Notes: a model not told the origin generated them from the letters alone. A stretch of DNA of 64,000 nt from Desulfosporosinus sp. FKB (GCF_002196705.1 NZ_NADJ01000028.1:17787-81786), one strand, 5' to 3'; counted from the first letter of the stretch, positions 25,262 through 35,354 are shown. Numbers and translations: made by a program.

Positions 25262-26242
25262 TTAATGCTTCACCACTTTAGCCTCTAGGTCATAATCTTT
25301 AATCGCAGCAGCTATAGTCTCTAATTCTTCTTCTTTAAAACTCAAATCTTCAGTAATAGAGTAATTCATCGCCAATTGCTTGTATTTGTTAATGCCCAAT
25401 TTATGATAGGGAAGCAAATCAATACCTCGGAAATTTTTACGTTTATTAAAGGGCTGTAAGAATTTCATCGTTCGATGAATAGTATCTAAACTATCATTCA
25501 TTCCGCGAATCAGAGGCATTCTGATTTTTACATTAAAGCCGCGGCGCAGGAGCTCACCTAAGTTTTCCAGAATGCGTTCATTACGTACTCCTGTTAGCTC
25601 ATAATGTTTCTCAGAGACTACATGCTTAATGTCAAAGAGAATCAAATCTGTAAACTGGGCCACCTTAAGCAGCGAATCCAGTTTGGCATAACCGCAGGTT
25701 TCAATCGCAGTATGAATTCCCATGCTTTGACATTCCATGAGGAGATTGGCGGCAAATTCAGGCTGCATTGTAACCTCGCCGCCCCCAAGAGTGACACCTC
25801 CTCCGGAACTCAAGTAGAAGGGGGTATCTTGCTGAATAACTTCCAAAACTTCGGAGATTGATTTATCTGCGCCAGCGATAGACAACGCTTTTTGGGGACA
25901 TATGGTCTCACACTTGCGGCAACCTCTGCAGGCAAGGTCTCTCCTGACGTTATGTCTCGGCGTCTCACCGTGGGACTGCGGCTCATCCTCTGCATTAATG
26001 AAATAATGGATATTCTCCGGGCAAACCGAGACACAACTTCCGCAATGCACGCACAAATCTTCCATGTACATGACTTGAAATTTTCGTTCGAGTCCCTCAG
26101 GATTTGAACACCATTGGCATCTTAGGGGACAGCCTTTGAAAAAGACTAAGGTTCGTATACCTGGCCCGTCATAGATAGAATACTTCTGAACATTGAAGAT
26201 CCTCGCTTTGCGCTCTAAGATGCTGTTTGATTCTGTAATCAT
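25262..26242 (-). CDS. cutD: Choline TMA-lyase activating enzyme, radical SAM
   Basis: 326 residues. Makes the glycyl radical on CutC using S-adenosylmethionine and a reduced [4Fe-4S] cluster. The radical-SAM cysteines are Cys38, Cys42 and Cys45 ([10 protein letters not shown]). An inserted ferredoxin-like domain follows with two cluster motifs, '[12 protein letters not shown]' and '[12 protein letters not shown]', typical of glycyl-radical activases. SAM-binding '[14 protein letters not shown]' is present. RBS AAAGGA; it lies 26 bases after cutC, its substrate gene. Confidence 0.95.
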   Translation of the reverse strand: MITESNSILERKARIFNVQKYSIYDGPGIRTLVFFKGCPLRCQWCSNPEGLERKFQVMYMEDLCVHCGSCVSVCPENIHYFINAEDEPQSHGETPRHNVRRDLACRGCRKCETICPQKALSIAGADKSISEVLEVIQQDTPFYLSSGGGVTLGGGEVTMQPEFAANLLMECQSMGIHTAIETCGYAKLDSLLKVAQFTDLILFDIKHVVSEKHYELTGVRNERILENLGELLRRGFNVKIRMPLIRGMNDSLDTIHRTMKFLQPFNKRKNFRGIDLLPYHKLGINKYKQLAMNYSITEDLSFKEEELETIAAAIKDYDLEAKVVKH

Positions 26243-26268
26243 AATGTATTTTTCCTTTAAAACTGTTC

Positions 26269-28818
26269 TTAGAAATGATCCAAAACGGTCCGGCTAATAA
26301 TCTCGTCCTGTACTTCTTTGCACAGTTCGACAAAGTAGGCACTGTACCCGGCAACACGAATAATTAAGTCTCTGTATTTCTCAGGTTCCACTTGGGCTTT
26401 CTTCAATACTTCATTGTCAACATAACTGAATTGCATCTCTCCGTTGCCGAGAATCGATGCTGTCCTGAGCAGCGTAATCAGTCCGTTTTCTCCTTCCGGA
26501 GTTTCCAGAATGCCTCGTAAAAGTTTAAAGTTATGGACCATTCCAATGTTCATTGCATCATTATTCAGCTTACTGACGGATTTAATAATGGCTGTGGGGC
26601 CTAATTTATCCGCCCCTTGGGTCGGGCTGATTCCATCGGACAATGGGGTCCAAGCTAATCGGCCGTTAGGAGTTGCACCTGTAATTTCCCCGATGGGCGT
26701 ATTGTTAGAAATTGAAAGAGTACCATGACTTAAGTAGGAATATAACATTTTAAAGGAATTGTGAACCCGTTCTGTCCAAGAGATAATATCTGAGGCAATA
26801 TTGTCTGCGTAGTCGTCGTCATTCCCGTATTTCGGCGCATTCAAGCAGTCCGTACGCAAGGCTTCATAACCATTAAAATTGGAATTTAAGGCATCACGAA
26901 TCTGTTTTAGGGTATATTTTTTCTCGTCATAGACAAGTTTTTTAATGGCTGCCATCGAATCTGCGTAGGTTCCTAACCCAGAGAAGATCAAACCCGGGCC
27001 ATAATTGACCAACGCTCCCCCATTGGTCACATCGATGCCTTTTTCCATGCAGCCTTCCACTAACAAGGACATCAACGGTTTAGGAACAAGTTCTCTATGA
27101 ACCCGTTGACTGATCACAGTACCGATAGCTGATAAACGGATAATATGTTCAATTTGCTTTTTACAGGCAGCATCGAAGTCTTCGTAAGTTCTAAAATTAT
27201 CGAGGTCTCCTGTGTCAAGCCCTTCCATTGTTCCATGCCATTTCATCATGCCGCGGTTCAAGACAAATTCGATGGCGATCGGCCATTGAGTATACCCGGT
27301 TGACGTCCATTGATAGATTCGCCCGGACTTTTGCGGCTCGACACACCCCATCAAACAGTAGTCACGAGCATCTTCAATATTGAAACCCTTAGACAGCATC
27401 ATCTTGATATGGGTATCATCAAAGTGACAGGCGGGAAAGCCTAGACCTGCTTTAACAACGTCGACAATTTTCTTTAAATATTCATGGGGTGATTTATTGT
27501 GAATCCGACAGGCGAGAGCCGGTTGATACATCCTGGTAATACGAACAGCATCCATGATCAGATAGGTCAAATCATTCGTCGCATCACCGCCGGTTCTTTT
27601 CTGGCCGCCCACGGTACAGTTAATAAATGGTTGATAGCCTGCGAAGTATTTCGCCCCCATTTCACTGGACAGCCACATAACTTCAGCACATTTAATAATG
27701 AAACAGCTTACTAATTCAAAAGCTTGTAATTTGTTCAGACGGCCTTCTTCCATGTCGGCCTTGTACATGGGGTAAATATATTGATCCAAACGTCCGAGAG
27801 AAATCCCTGTTTGGTTTTCTTCCACCATAAAGAGGGATTCCAGCGTCCAGACTGACTGAAGCGCTTCATGGAATGTTCGCGGCGGATTAGCAGGCACCTT
27901 TGTCAAAATCTCAGAGATCTTATAAAGTTCCTTCTTACGTTCTAGATCTTCTTCCCTGTCAGCCAGTTCCCGTGCATAGTCTGAAAGACGTTTGGCGTAG
28001 GCTAATATTCCGTCACAAGTTTCAATTTCTGCTTTGTAGAAGTAGATTTTATCAATGTCATCAGGGTTTCCCATGGACAATTTATTTAATTTATCAACAG
28101 CCTCTTGCCTTACACCATTAATTCCCTTTTTGGCAAGAATAATATCGTAGCCTGGGCATGTGTCTCCCCCGCCGTTGAGTTGATGATAGGATAGATCACT
28201 AACAAAGGCTTCGCCGGAAAACGACCAGACACCGGCTTCTTCATATTGCGTCTGGCAAATTTCATCAACACTTTTACCTTCCCAGAAAGGAAAAATCTCC
28301 TCCCGTAAAATACGCTTATCCTCTTCACTGATTTGAAAGGGATCCTGCGGTCTCGTCGCCATTGTATCCAGTTCATCCCGAACCCATCTCCAAGCAATAT
28401 CCGGAGAAACAGCACCTGTCCGCGGTTTTCCACAGGGATGACCGACAATCAGCTCATCCTTTTGAATTAATAAAGGCGCTGTCTCACAAGCTCTTCTAAA
28501 GCATTTAGCCCGCAGCAAAATTTTAGGCATGCCTGGATTTTCTTTTGCCACTTGAGTAAACGCTCTGGCACGATAAATGCTCACACTAGGTTTTGCTTTT
28601 AGATAAGCATCGCGCAGCCGTTTCAAACGCGGCGTCAAGCTGGTAATTTCTCCTGCAAATACAGGTGATTTTGGTTCACTTGCCCATGAAGGATTAGATT
28701 TATTGACAGTTAATTCCTTGGAAATCCCCTCAAACAGTTTCATGATGGCCGCCTTTTCATCCGAAGACAAGTTTTTGGTGGCATCGGCAAATTTGGTCGA
28801 AAAGTCTTTTGGATTCAA
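26269..28818 (-). CDS. cutC: Choline trimethylamine-lyase, glycyl-radical enzyme
   Basis: 849 residues. Cleaves choline to trimethylamine and acetaldehyde. Every choline-contacting residue known from the Desulfovibrio enzyme is present with a constant offset of three: Tyr211, Asp219, Phe398, Cys492 (thiyl), Glu494, Thr505 and Tyr509. The glycyl radical is Gly824 in RVAGYSA, 25 residues from the end. This pattern argues against the related isethionate, diol and pyruvate enzymes. The length fits the short type I form without the large N-terminal extension of the type II enzymes. Starts at TTG 28818 behind GGGAGGACC. Confidence 0.97.
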   Translation of the reverse strand: MNPKDFSTKFADATKNLSSDEKAAIMKLFEGISKELTVNKSNPSWASEPKSPVFAGEITSLTPRLKRLRDAYLKAKPSVSIYRARAFTQVAKENPGMPKILLRAKCFRRACETAPLLIQKDELIVGHPCGKPRTGAVSPDIAWRWVRDELDTMATRPQDPFQISEEDKRILREEIFPFWEGKSVDEICQTQYEEAGVWSFSGEAFVSDLSYHQLNGGGDTCPGYDIILAKKGINGVRQEAVDKLNKLSMGNPDDIDKIYFYKAEIETCDGILAYAKRLSDYARELADREEDLERKKELYKISEILTKVPANPPRTFHEALQSVWTLESLFMVEENQTGISLGRLDQYIYPMYKADMEEGRLNKLQAFELVSCFIIKCAEVMWLSSEMGAKYFAGYQPFINCTVGGQKRTGGDATNDLTYLIMDAVRITRMYQPALACRIHNKSPHEYLKKIVDVVKAGLGFPACHFDDTHIKMMLSKGFNIEDARDYCLMGCVEPQKSGRIYQWTSTGYTQWPIAIEFVLNRGMMKWHGTMEGLDTGDLDNFRTYEDFDAACKKQIEHIIRLSAIGTVISQRVHRELVPKPLMSLLVEGCMEKGIDVTNGGALVNYGPGLIFSGLGTYADSMAAIKKLVYDEKKYTLKQIRDALNSNFNGYEALRTDCLNAPKYGNDDDYADNIASDIISWTERVHNSFKMLYSYLSHGTLSISNNTPIGEITGATPNGRLAWTPLSDGISPTQGADKLGPTAIIKSVSKLNNDAMNIGMVHNFKLLRGILETPEGENGLITLLRTASILGNGEMQFSYVDNEVLKKAQVEPEKYRDLIIRVAGYSAYFVELCKEVQDEIISRTVLDHF

Positions 28819-28850
28819 ACTATGGTCCTCCCTTATACTTACTTAAACCT

Positions 28851-30293
28851 TCAACGAGCAGCGAGCTGCTCCAGCAATTTTTCCAGCAGAGCTTTCAAAT
28901 CCGGTGAAGTTTCTCTTACGTCCTGTGTGATATCTTCTAAAACCCGCACGCCGTAACCAACTTTGCGTATATTAATCAAGTTCATTGGTGAAACATTATC
29001 AGAAGTGAAACCGCCGCCGGCTGTACCGCAACCCAATGTCATAGCCGGAAAAAGATTGGTTGTCGCTCCAATACCCCCCAATGTGGCAGGCGTATTGACC
29101 AAGAGTCTTGAAACTGGTTTTTTCAGAGCAAACTCTCGAATCACAGTCTCATTGCGAGAATGGATAACAAGGGTATGCCCCCTTCCTTCATTAAGCAACA
29201 ATTCAATACATTTTTCACAGGCATTAAGCCAATCCTTTTCAACGTAAAAAGCCAGCACAGGGCAGAGTTTTTCTTTCGAGTAGGGATTGGTATCGGACAC
29301 ATATTTCTGTTCGGAAATCAAAACTTTTGTTTCATCAGGAACACGCATCCCGATTTTTTCTGCTATCTCTACAGCCGATTTGCCGACAATTTCCGGATTA
29401 ATATTGCCATCCGGGGACAGGAAAAACTTGCTGAGCTCTTCTGACTCCCCTTCGGACAGGAAACAAGCCCCATTATTTCTCAGCTCTTGTCTAACTTCCC
29501 CTGCAATACATTCCTCGACCACAATTGATTGCTCTGAAGCAGAGATGATGCCATTGTCAAAGGTTCTGCTGGCAATAATGTCTGCCACTGCTTGCTTAAT
29601 ATCAGCAGTACGCTCAATAAATGCCGGTCCATTGCCCGGCCCTCCGTAAATAACGGGTTTTCCCGAAGAATAGGCAGCAGCAACCATTTTAGGTACACCC
29701 GTAACCAGAATCAATGCCGTATCTGTATGATTCATCATAGCAACTGTACCCGGTACAGTAACTGTCCTTAAATATCCGATTGCTCCCGAGGGCAAACCGT
29801 TAGCTTCGGCCGTCCGTATCAGTATTTCAAGAGTTTTGTTTATGGTCTTTTTGGCCCTGGGATGAGGTGAAAAAACAATCGCATTACCCGATTTAACGGC
29901 GATCAAGGCTTTATAGACAGTTGTTGATACCGGATTTGTCGAAGGAGGCAAGGCAACAATAACACCCATGGGAACGCCAATATCCATGGTCTTGTTGACT
30001 TTGTCTTCTGCAATGATACCAACAACGTTCATATCTCTGATTTTCTTGAACAGAAAGTCACTGGCAAAGACATTTTTAAGATACTTATCCTGCCATTTCC
30101 CAAATCCCGTTTCCTCGGAGGACATCACTGCAAGTTCTCGGGCACAGTTTAAAACTGCCGCAGCCATAGCTCCCACAATCTTATCCAGTTTTTCCTGTGG
30201 GAATGCTGCCAAAGACGTTTGTGCTTCCCGCGCATTTTCCACCAGTATCCGGGCTTCTTGGATGGAAAGTAAATCCTGGTCGATCCGATCCAT
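28851..30293 (-). CDS. Aldehyde dehydrogenase homologue lacking the catalytic cysteine
   Basis: 480 residues, aligned without gaps over the first 260 residues to the enzyme at 17414-18904. At position 251 it has Ser (TCT at 29543-29541, in DNGIISASEQS) where the paralogue has the catalytic Cys. The rest of the fold, including GPGN at 219-222, is intact and the frame is unbroken, so it is not a decaying pseudogene. Its C-terminal helix (PDLKALLEKLLEQLAAR) looks like an encapsulation peptide. A scaffold or regulatory role is inferred. ATG 30293 follows AAAGGAGG; 32 bases ahead of cutC. Confidence 0.9.
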   Translation of the reverse strand: MDRIDQDLLSIQEARILVENAREAQTSLAAFPQEKLDKIVGAMAAAVLNCARELAVMSSEETGFGKWQDKYLKNVFASDFLFKKIRDMNVVGIIAEDKVNKTMDIGVPMGVIVALPPSTNPVSTTVYKALIAVKSGNAIVFSPHPRAKKTINKTLEILIRTAEANGLPSGAIGYLRTVTVPGTVAMMNHTDTALILVTGVPKMVAAAYSSGKPVIYGGPGNGPAFIERTADIKQAVADIIASRTFDNGIISASEQSIVVEECIAGEVRQELRNNGACFLSEGESEELSKFFLSPDGNINPEIVGKSAVEIAEKIGMRVPDETKVLISEQKYVSDTNPYSKEKLCPVLAFYVEKDWLNACEKCIELLLNEGRGHTLVIHSRNETVIREFALKKPVSRLLVNTPATLGGIGATTNLFPAMTLGCGTAGGGFTSDNVSPMNLINIRKVGYGVRVLEDITQDVRETSPDLKALLEKLLEQLAAR

Positions 30294-30340
30294 ATCCTCG
30301 CCTCCTTTCTCTATCCAAATTAAAATCAACGAGCATCAGT

Positions 30341-30631
30341 TCACCAATCAATAACGTGTTTAGCGACAATCTTTTCAACGTCCGGATGAGGGTTGGCAAT
30401 AACATTAGTACTATAAATCTTACCTACTCTTTCGGCTGCTTTAACGCCGGCCTCAACCGCAGTTCTTACAGCCCCAACATCACCACGAACTACCACAGAA
30501 ATTAATCCGGAGGCTACATTCTCATATCCAACCAGTTCTACGTCTGCTGCCTTGCACATCGCATCTGCAGCCTCAAGTATCGATACAAGTCCATAGGTCT
30601 CTATAAATCCCAAGGCATCATTTCTCTCCAT
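30341..30631 (-). CDS. Microcompartment shell protein, BMC-H hexamer
   Basis: 96 residues, canonical BMC domain (NDALGFIETYGLVSILEAAD ... '[20 protein letters not shown]'). Major facet tile of the shell. ATG 30631 behind AGGGG is preferred to the in-frame start six codons upstream. Second gene of the operon. Confidence 0.95.
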   Translation of the reverse strand: MERNDALGFIETYGLVSILEAADAMCKAADVELVGYENVASGLISVVVRGDVGAVRTAVEAGVKAAERVGKIYSTNVIANPHPDVEKIVAKHVIDW

Positions 30632-30660
30632 GCAATTCCCCTTTTTCAAAGTAATTCATG

Positions 30661-30957
30661 TCAGTTATCAATATCATGCCGGGAAACAATTTTCCCTACT
30701 CGGCTTACGGGGCGCGGGATAACATGTGCAGCAACCATTTCGCCAATGGCAGCTGCCGCTGCTGCCCCTTTTTCCACAGCAGACCTTACTGCGGCAACAT
30801 CACCTTTCACCATGACGGTAACAAGACCTGAACCCATATTTTCGTAAGAAACAAGAACAACATTGGCAGTTTTACACATGACATCCACAGCTTGAATGGC
30901 CGGGACCATCCCTCTTGTTTCGACAAGACCCAAGGCTTCTTCTCCGAAATATTCCAT
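30661..30957 (-). CDS. Microcompartment shell protein, BMC-H hexamer (first gene of operon)
   Basis: 98 residues, canonical BMC domain (EALGLVETRGMVPAIQAVDV ... 'VMVKGDVAAVRSAVEKGAAA', then HVIPRP). ATG 30957 is preceded by AGGAG at good spacing; the open frame runs five codons further. It leads the 18-gene leftward operon. Confidence 0.95.
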   Translation of the reverse strand: MEYFGEEALGLVETRGMVPAIQAVDVMCKTANVVLVSYENMGSGLVTVMVKGDVAAVRSAVEKGAAAAAAIGEMVAAHVIPRPVSRVGKIVSRHDIDN

Positions 30958-31557
30958 GGAACTACTCCTCATTCAAATATGCAGAAACCTTCCAAAGGTT
31001 TTATCCGCTCTTACTAATGCACTGTTCAAATTACAAATCAAGTCTCAATTCCTGAGTTTTCACGTTTCACGAGTTTAAAAAAGACGATTACTCTTATTTT
31101 CAATGACTTTGAATCGACAGCATTCTTTGCAGATAATTATATTACCTCTTCATAAAACTGTAATATACCAAACAGCTATAGGGGATATAAAGAAGACGTA
31201 ATATGCTAATTCACTTAAAGATTTACCGTATAATAGCTTGCATAATATATAAACGCTCGTCTTTGCCGGAATAAGCTTATTCAGCAGCTTAATGACCGGC
31301 GAACTAACGTTTTATAAGCTTTAAATAAAGCTTTATTTAAAGCTTTATTTAAAGTTTTATAAAGTTTTATTTAAAGCTTATATAAAGTTTTAAATAAGAT
31401 TTTCCGATGATATCAGTGATCAAGTATGAGGTGCCGTTAATTTCGAAATAACATAGATTTAGGAAATTTATATTGAATTTTGCTGAAGATTAGGGTATTG
31501 TGTTTCATAACACAAGCATAAGATCTTTGCAAAATAATGTAGAAAGAGGGTTCATGG
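30958..31557. promoter_or_regulatory. Divergent control region between the microcompartment operon and a chemoreceptor
   Basis: 600 non-coding bases. Visible structures: an inverted repeat AAACCTT-CCA-AAGGTTT at 30985-31001, in the presumed leader of the shell operon; a 14-bp palindrome GAATAAGCTTATTC at 31269-31282; and an AT-rich array at 31312-31398, listed separately. I could not identify a convincing sigma-54 site. Promoters for both directions must lie here. Confidence 0.55.
31312..31398. repeat. AT-rich short tandem repeat array
   Basis: About seven degenerate copies of a TTTAAAGCTTTA-like unit of roughly 12 bp in 87 bases, including the palindrome TTTAAATAAAGCTTTATTTAAA broken across units. 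It lies 160 bases ahead of the chemoreceptor ATG. Possible regulator-binding array or a curved/easily melted segment. Confidence 0.65.
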
Positions 31558-33621
31558 ATGAAATTTAAAAGTATCCAATCTAGGTTTCTAGTGATCTCTT
31601 TATCAATTATTATTGTTGCACTAGCAACAGTTGGCACTATAGCCAGTTATGAAGTGACAACCCAGGCAAAAAGTGATTATTTTAACAATTCCAATGAACA
31701 AATGAAGATCGCCGCAAATTCAATTCAAATCTTCTATGACCGGATTGATAAAGACATCAATATGATGGCCTCTAATCCCTTAGTCATGCAAGCAAATGAC
31801 GGAACTATCACCTCATATGCCAACAACAATCAACAGGTTAACATGACACCTTCAAAAAACGGAGGTTTGGAGCAACAAATTTATGAAGTTTTTGATCAGT
31901 ACGCCAAAAGTCATCCTGGAACAATGTATGTGTATTTCGGCACAAAAAATGGTGCTTACCTCCAATGGCCTGAAACAAGCATTTCGGCTAAATTTAATCC
32001 TCCTGAAAAAGGCTGGTATAAAACCGGTTTAAGCGGCAATGGGGCTATCGTGAGAACAGCACCCTATGTGGATGGCATTTCCCATCAAATGATTACCAGC
32101 AACGTCAGGTCCTTTACTGATGCTAATGGAAACCTCATTGGCACAATAGGAATTGACGTTCAGCAATCCGTTATCAGCAGCATGTTAAGTTCCATGAAAC
32201 CTGGCAAAACAGGATATTACATGATAGTTCACAACACAGGAGTTATTTTAGCTGATGGAAATAATGCCAAAAATAATTTCAAAACATTAGCTGACGTTAA
32301 AATACCGGGCTTGCAAAATCTTCTCGCCAAAGACTTAAAACCCTTTGATGTCAATATTAATGGTATGAATTACATAGTTAATCCCTATAAAGTTAGTGGA
32401 ACCGACTGGATTTTAGCGTCATTTATGGCAGACAGCGAATTAAATCAAGGCGCCAAAAAAATATCGTTTATGGTTTTAAGTATTTCTGTCATTATGCTCC
32501 TGATCACAATATTGTTAATCACTATAACTACAAAACGAATAACTACCCCTATCATAAAGTCCGCGGAGTATTTGGAAATTGTTTCGGGTGGAGACTTTAC
32601 TCGGGATATTAATCCTAAATATCTGGCTCGATCCGATGAAATTGGCTCAATCACTAATGCTATAAACGATATGAAAAATTCCATCAAACATTTGATCAAT
32701 AGTATTCGGGATGAATCTTCTGTAATTGAACAAGAAGTCCAGGATGTCATGAATAACGTGATTGACTTAGCTGAAAACTTTGAAGAAATATCGTCTACAA
32801 CTGAAGAATTAGCGGCAAGTATGGAAGAAACATCGGCATCTTCAGAAGAAATGGCGGCAACTTCACAAGAAATACAAAAATCCGTACAGTTAATTGCTCA
32901 AAAATCTCAAGAAGGTGCTCTTTCTGCAGGAAAAATTGCCGAAAGAGCGGAAGATACAAAACAAAATGTTGATACCGCCCAACAAAAAGCCTACAATGTA
33001 TTTTCAGAAACCAAGGAAACATTGGAACAGGCAATCATCGAATCGAAGGTTGTTGATCAAATTAACCTGTTAACCCAATCCATTATGCAAATAACCGAAC
33101 AAACCAACTTGCTTGCCTTAAATGCTGCGATTGAAGCTGCCAGGGCCGGTGAAGCGGGCAGAGGTTTCTCGGTGGTATCTGACGAGATAAGAAAACTTGC
33201 CGAGCAATCAAAAGGCGCCGTCATGGAAATACAGGAGGTGACTACGAAAGTCACAAACTCTGTTAACAATCTCTCGAGTAATTCTGATAATTTACTTGCC
33301 TACGTTTCTGACGACGTAGCTAACGATTATAAGGTTATGCTCAATGTAGCTGGAAAATATAAAGAAGATGCCAACTTTGTAGACGAACTCGTTACTGAAT
33401 TCAGCGCAACATCTAAGGAGCTTATGAATTCGATACAAAATATCTTAGCTGCAATAGATGGAATTGCTAATGCTGCCAATGAAGGGGCTATCGGAATCAC
33501 CAATATCGCAAATCGAGCCGCTGAAGTAAAAAGCAAGTCTGATGAAGTCAAACAACAAGTATTTAGGACTAAAGAAAGCACAAACAAATTAAAAGAAGAA
33601 ATTAAGAAATTCCAATTCTAA
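31558..33621 (+). CDS. Methyl-accepting chemotaxis protein with dCache sensor
   Basis: 687-residue transmembrane chemoreceptor. Helix 1 at about 11-31, then an extracellular double-Cache domain (about 35-295) with [10 protein letters not shown] and [14 protein letters not shown], which resemble the ligand-pocket stretches of amino-acid/amine dCache sensors, though the usual Arg before WY is Lys. Helix 2 at about 300-322, HAMP, and a signalling hairpin with '[19 protein letters not shown]'. Divergent from the choline operon, so choline or another amine is a plausible but unproven ligand. RBS AGAGGG. Ends before the terminator at 33749. Confidence 0.9.
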   Translation: MKFKSIQSRFLVISLSIIIVALATVGTIASYEVTTQAKSDYFNNSNEQMKIAANSIQIFYDRIDKDINMMASNPLVMQANDGTITSYANNNQQVNMTPSKNGGLEQQIYEVFDQYAKSHPGTMYVYFGTKNGAYLQWPETSISAKFNPPEKGWYKTGLSGNGAIVRTAPYVDGISHQMITSNVRSFTDANGNLIGTIGIDVQQSVISSMLSSMKPGKTGYYMIVHNTGVILADGNNAKNNFKTLADVKIPGLQNLLAKDLKPFDVNINGMNYIVNPYKVSGTDWILASFMADSELNQGAKKISFMVLSISVIMLLITILLITITTKRITTPIIKSAEYLEIVSGGDFTRDINPKYLARSDEIGSITNAINDMKNSIKHLINSIRDESSVIEQEVQDVMNNVIDLAENFEEISSTTEELAASMEETSASSEEMAATSQEIQKSVQLIAQKSQEGALSAGKIAERAEDTKQNVDTAQQKAYNVFSETKETLEQAIIESKVVDQINLLTQSIMQITEQTNLLALNAAIEAARAGEAGRGFSVVSDEIRKLAEQSKGAVMEIQEVTTKVTNSVNNLSSNSDNLLAYVSDDVANDYKVMLNVAGKYKEDANFVDELVTEFSATSKELMNSIQNILAAIDGIANAANEGAIGITNIANRAAEVKSKSDEVKQQVFRTKESTNKLKEEIKKFQF

Positions 33622-34005
33622 AGACATTTGAATTTATTCCTATTACCGCATATCAATCCCCATTCAAGTTTTACCGTTTCTAATTCCTTGAAGATAAATG
33701 GTCTAAAATTCTCTTCTCCCCTAATTATTCCATTTCCCGCAAACGTTAAAAACCGCCAGAAATCTCAAACGGTTTCTGGCGGTTTCTTTTACTGTTTTAC
33801 ACGGTCTCTAACTTTTTAATAACTAATATACTGAAGATTGATTACTGGAATTCTGACTACAGATTGAACTCCATCGATTGGATTTCCAACCCATTCGCTC
33901 GAATCAGTACCGACAATGACTATTGCATTCCTTTCTTTTTAGTATATAGTATGAATCTTGTCCCAAAAGGTGACAAACCTTATAATGATAATCCCCCCAA
34001 AAATC
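33622..34005. other. Non-coding gap with one terminator
   Basis: Apart from the terminator at 33749-33790 I see no gene. A short open minus-strand stretch near 33840-33940 has no acceptable start codon. Confidence 0.4.
33749..33790 (+). terminator. Intrinsic terminator of the chemoreceptor gene
   Basis: 13-bp stem AAACCGCCAGAAA / TTTCTGGCGGTTT followed by CTTTT on the plus strand, about 130 bases after the stop codon. Confidence 0.75.
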
Positions 34006-34041
34006 AAAACCACCCATTGAAAAAACAATGAGTGATTTTGA
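34006..34041 (-). terminator. Intrinsic terminator of the PilZ gene
   Basis: Stem CAAAACCACCCATTG / CAATGAGTGATTTTG (two G-T pairs) directly after the stop codon at 34042, followed on the minus strand by ATTTTTGG. Confidence 0.7.
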
Positions 34042-34701
34042 TTATTCTAATCCTTTCTTACGCATCGTTCTTTGTTTTTCAAAAACACAGCGGATGATCC
34101 GATCTCGACTTCGCTCCGATATTTCTATAAATTCTGCCGAGACACAATATCGTTGTGGATTTCTATCCTCAATCTCTTCAATTCGAAGAACACGAACCTT
34201 AGTTTGCATACGTCCATCGGTTAATTCTAAAGAAACATCGAGAATAGATTGATCCTCCACCGGATTCTCCGTTAAAAAGCGTAGCCCGCCGCCGCTAAAA
34301 TCCAGCATAGTTCCTTTTAAGTGATCACTAAGCCCTTCAAGAGTTACTCTTTGAAAGATGAAAGGGTAAATAGCTGTAACTCGGGCATAATTACGCCTCT
34401 GAATCTTTACAATAGTTTCCGGCAACTCTAAAAGAAGCATATGAATTGGAACCGCTATTTTTTGTTTGATCTTAGTTGAAAAGGAATAGGCAGATACTTC
34501 ATCCCAAAATATTAGTTTTAAGTTCGTCCCTATACGTAAGGGAACAAGATTACTCTTTTCAAAAGGTGTACCCACTGCTATGAATGTTTCTCCCACTTCT
34601 TCAATGCGAGTCCGATATTTTCCGGTATACTCACCTTCAGGGACGACAAGATCAACTCGGAGTCCTGGAAAAAGTTTCCTCTGAAATTGACTAATATTCA
34701 A
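34042..34701 (-). CDS. PilZ-domain c-di-GMP receptor (YcgR-like)
   Basis: 219-residue cytosolic protein. N-terminal YcgR-type beta domain (1-95) and a PilZ domain (about 98-215) with both c-di-GMP-binding signatures: RxxxR at Arg103-Arg107 (QRRNYARV) and DxSxxG at Asp134-Gly139 (LDFSGGGL). YcgR proteins slow flagellar rotation when c-di-GMP is high. Starts at TTG 34701 after AAGGTGG. Monocistronic with its own terminator. Confidence 0.92.
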   Translation of the reverse strand: MNISQFQRKLFPGLRVDLVVPEGEYTGKYRTRIEEVGETFIAVGTPFEKSNLVPLRIGTNLKLIFWDEVSAYSFSTKIKQKIAVPIHMLLLELPETIVKIQRRNYARVTAIYPFIFQRVTLEGLSDHLKGTMLDFSGGGLRFLTENPVEDQSILDVSLELTDGRMQTKVRVLRIEEIEDRNPQRYCVSAEFIEISERSRDRIIRCVFEKQRTMRKKGLE

Positions 34702-34794
34702 TCGCCACCTTTTTTAATAGTCGCCTCTCGAGACCCTTTTCAATAAGTATTCCACATATTTACTATATTTCCTCTATAAGGTCTGAATAATCGT

Positions 34795-34823
34795 TATAAA
34801 AAGCCAGAGCTTTTAACTCTGGC
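34795..34823 (-). terminator. Intrinsic terminator of the Cys-rich protein gene
   Basis: Stem GCCAGAG / CTCTGGC with a 7-base loop, followed on the minus strand by TTTTTATA. It lies 33 bases past the stop at 34856. Confidence 0.75.
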
Positions 34824-34855
34824 ACTTTATATTCCTGCTAATAATAGGAGAGCTT

Positions 34856-35068
34856 TCAATAGGTCCTATTTGCGCGACGAGCTGATAAACTCATTTGAAG
34901 GTTATTTCTTAAAATAACTTCAAATTTCATTATCGTTTTCTCACTCCTATTTTCCTTGATCTTCTCCCATCGACATTCATCGATCATAACATAACTACAG
35001 GTGTTTCTTTCATAGCAAAATTTACACTGACATTCTCTTCCTTGACACTCACGGCATTGACAATTCAT
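34856..35068 (-). CDS. Small cysteine-rich protein
   Basis: 70 residues from ATG 35068, chosen because GGAG lies 9 bases upstream; the open frame extends ten codons further. The first 20 residues hold seven cysteines in the pattern C-x-C-x2-C-x4-C-x-C-x2-C with more behind (MNCQCRECQGRECQCKFC), followed by a basic tail. This suggests metal binding or disulfide packing. I recognise no family. It has its own terminator and looks like a real single gene. Confidence 0.6.
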   Translation of the reverse strand: MNCQCRECQGRECQCKFCYERNTCSYVMIDECRWEKIKENRSEKTIMKFEVILRNNLQMSLSARRANRTY

Positions 35069-35274
35069 TAGTTTCATCTCCAAAAATTTGATTAGCAATA
35101 AATACTAGTGATTTCATTCACAAAAAAGGTTCTATACTTTTCTCAAAATTTTTATTATTAAGTAAATATTAGCCCCAAAAATTTTTACTGTCTAGAGAAT
35201 GGCACTATCTTATCAATTAAATATCCGGATAACTGGATATCCGTATATTCTCCTAATCTATTTGTTTGAAGCTC

Positions 35275-35307
35275 AAAAAAATAAGCCGCTCAAATTATGC
35301 GGCTTAT
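35275..35307 (-). terminator. Intrinsic terminator of the DUF1657 gene
   Basis: Stem ATAAGCCGC / GCGGCTTAT followed on the minus strand by seven T residues; 48 bases past the stop codon at 35355. Confidence 0.75.
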
Positions 35308-35315
35308 ATCTCTGC

Positions 35316-35341
35316 GAACCCTATAGGAGTCTTACGATTTG
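35316..35341. repeat. Tail fragment of the scattered non-coding repeat
   Basis: GAACCCTATAGGAGTCTTAC followed by GATT matches the end of the elements at 2789-2938 and 8088-8256 (GGAGTCTTACGATT). Only the tail is present. Confidence 0.35.
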
Positions 35342-35354
35342 ATCAAGTCTATTT

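Noticed and set aside
26269..28818. Isethionate sulfite-lyase, diol dehydratase or pyruvate formate-lyase identity for the glycyl-radical enzyme
   Set aside because: All seven choline-lyase active-site residues are present with constant spacing, which the other families do not share.
26269..30293. The C251S aldehyde dehydrogenase as a pseudogene
   Set aside because: The frame is full length, has a good RBS and conserved nucleotide-binding motifs; only the nucleophile is changed.
33840..33940. Open minus-strand stretch with a GTDSSEWVGNPIDG-like translation
   Set aside because: No ATG, GTG or TTG start in frame and no homology recognised; possibly a decayed gene end but not supportable.
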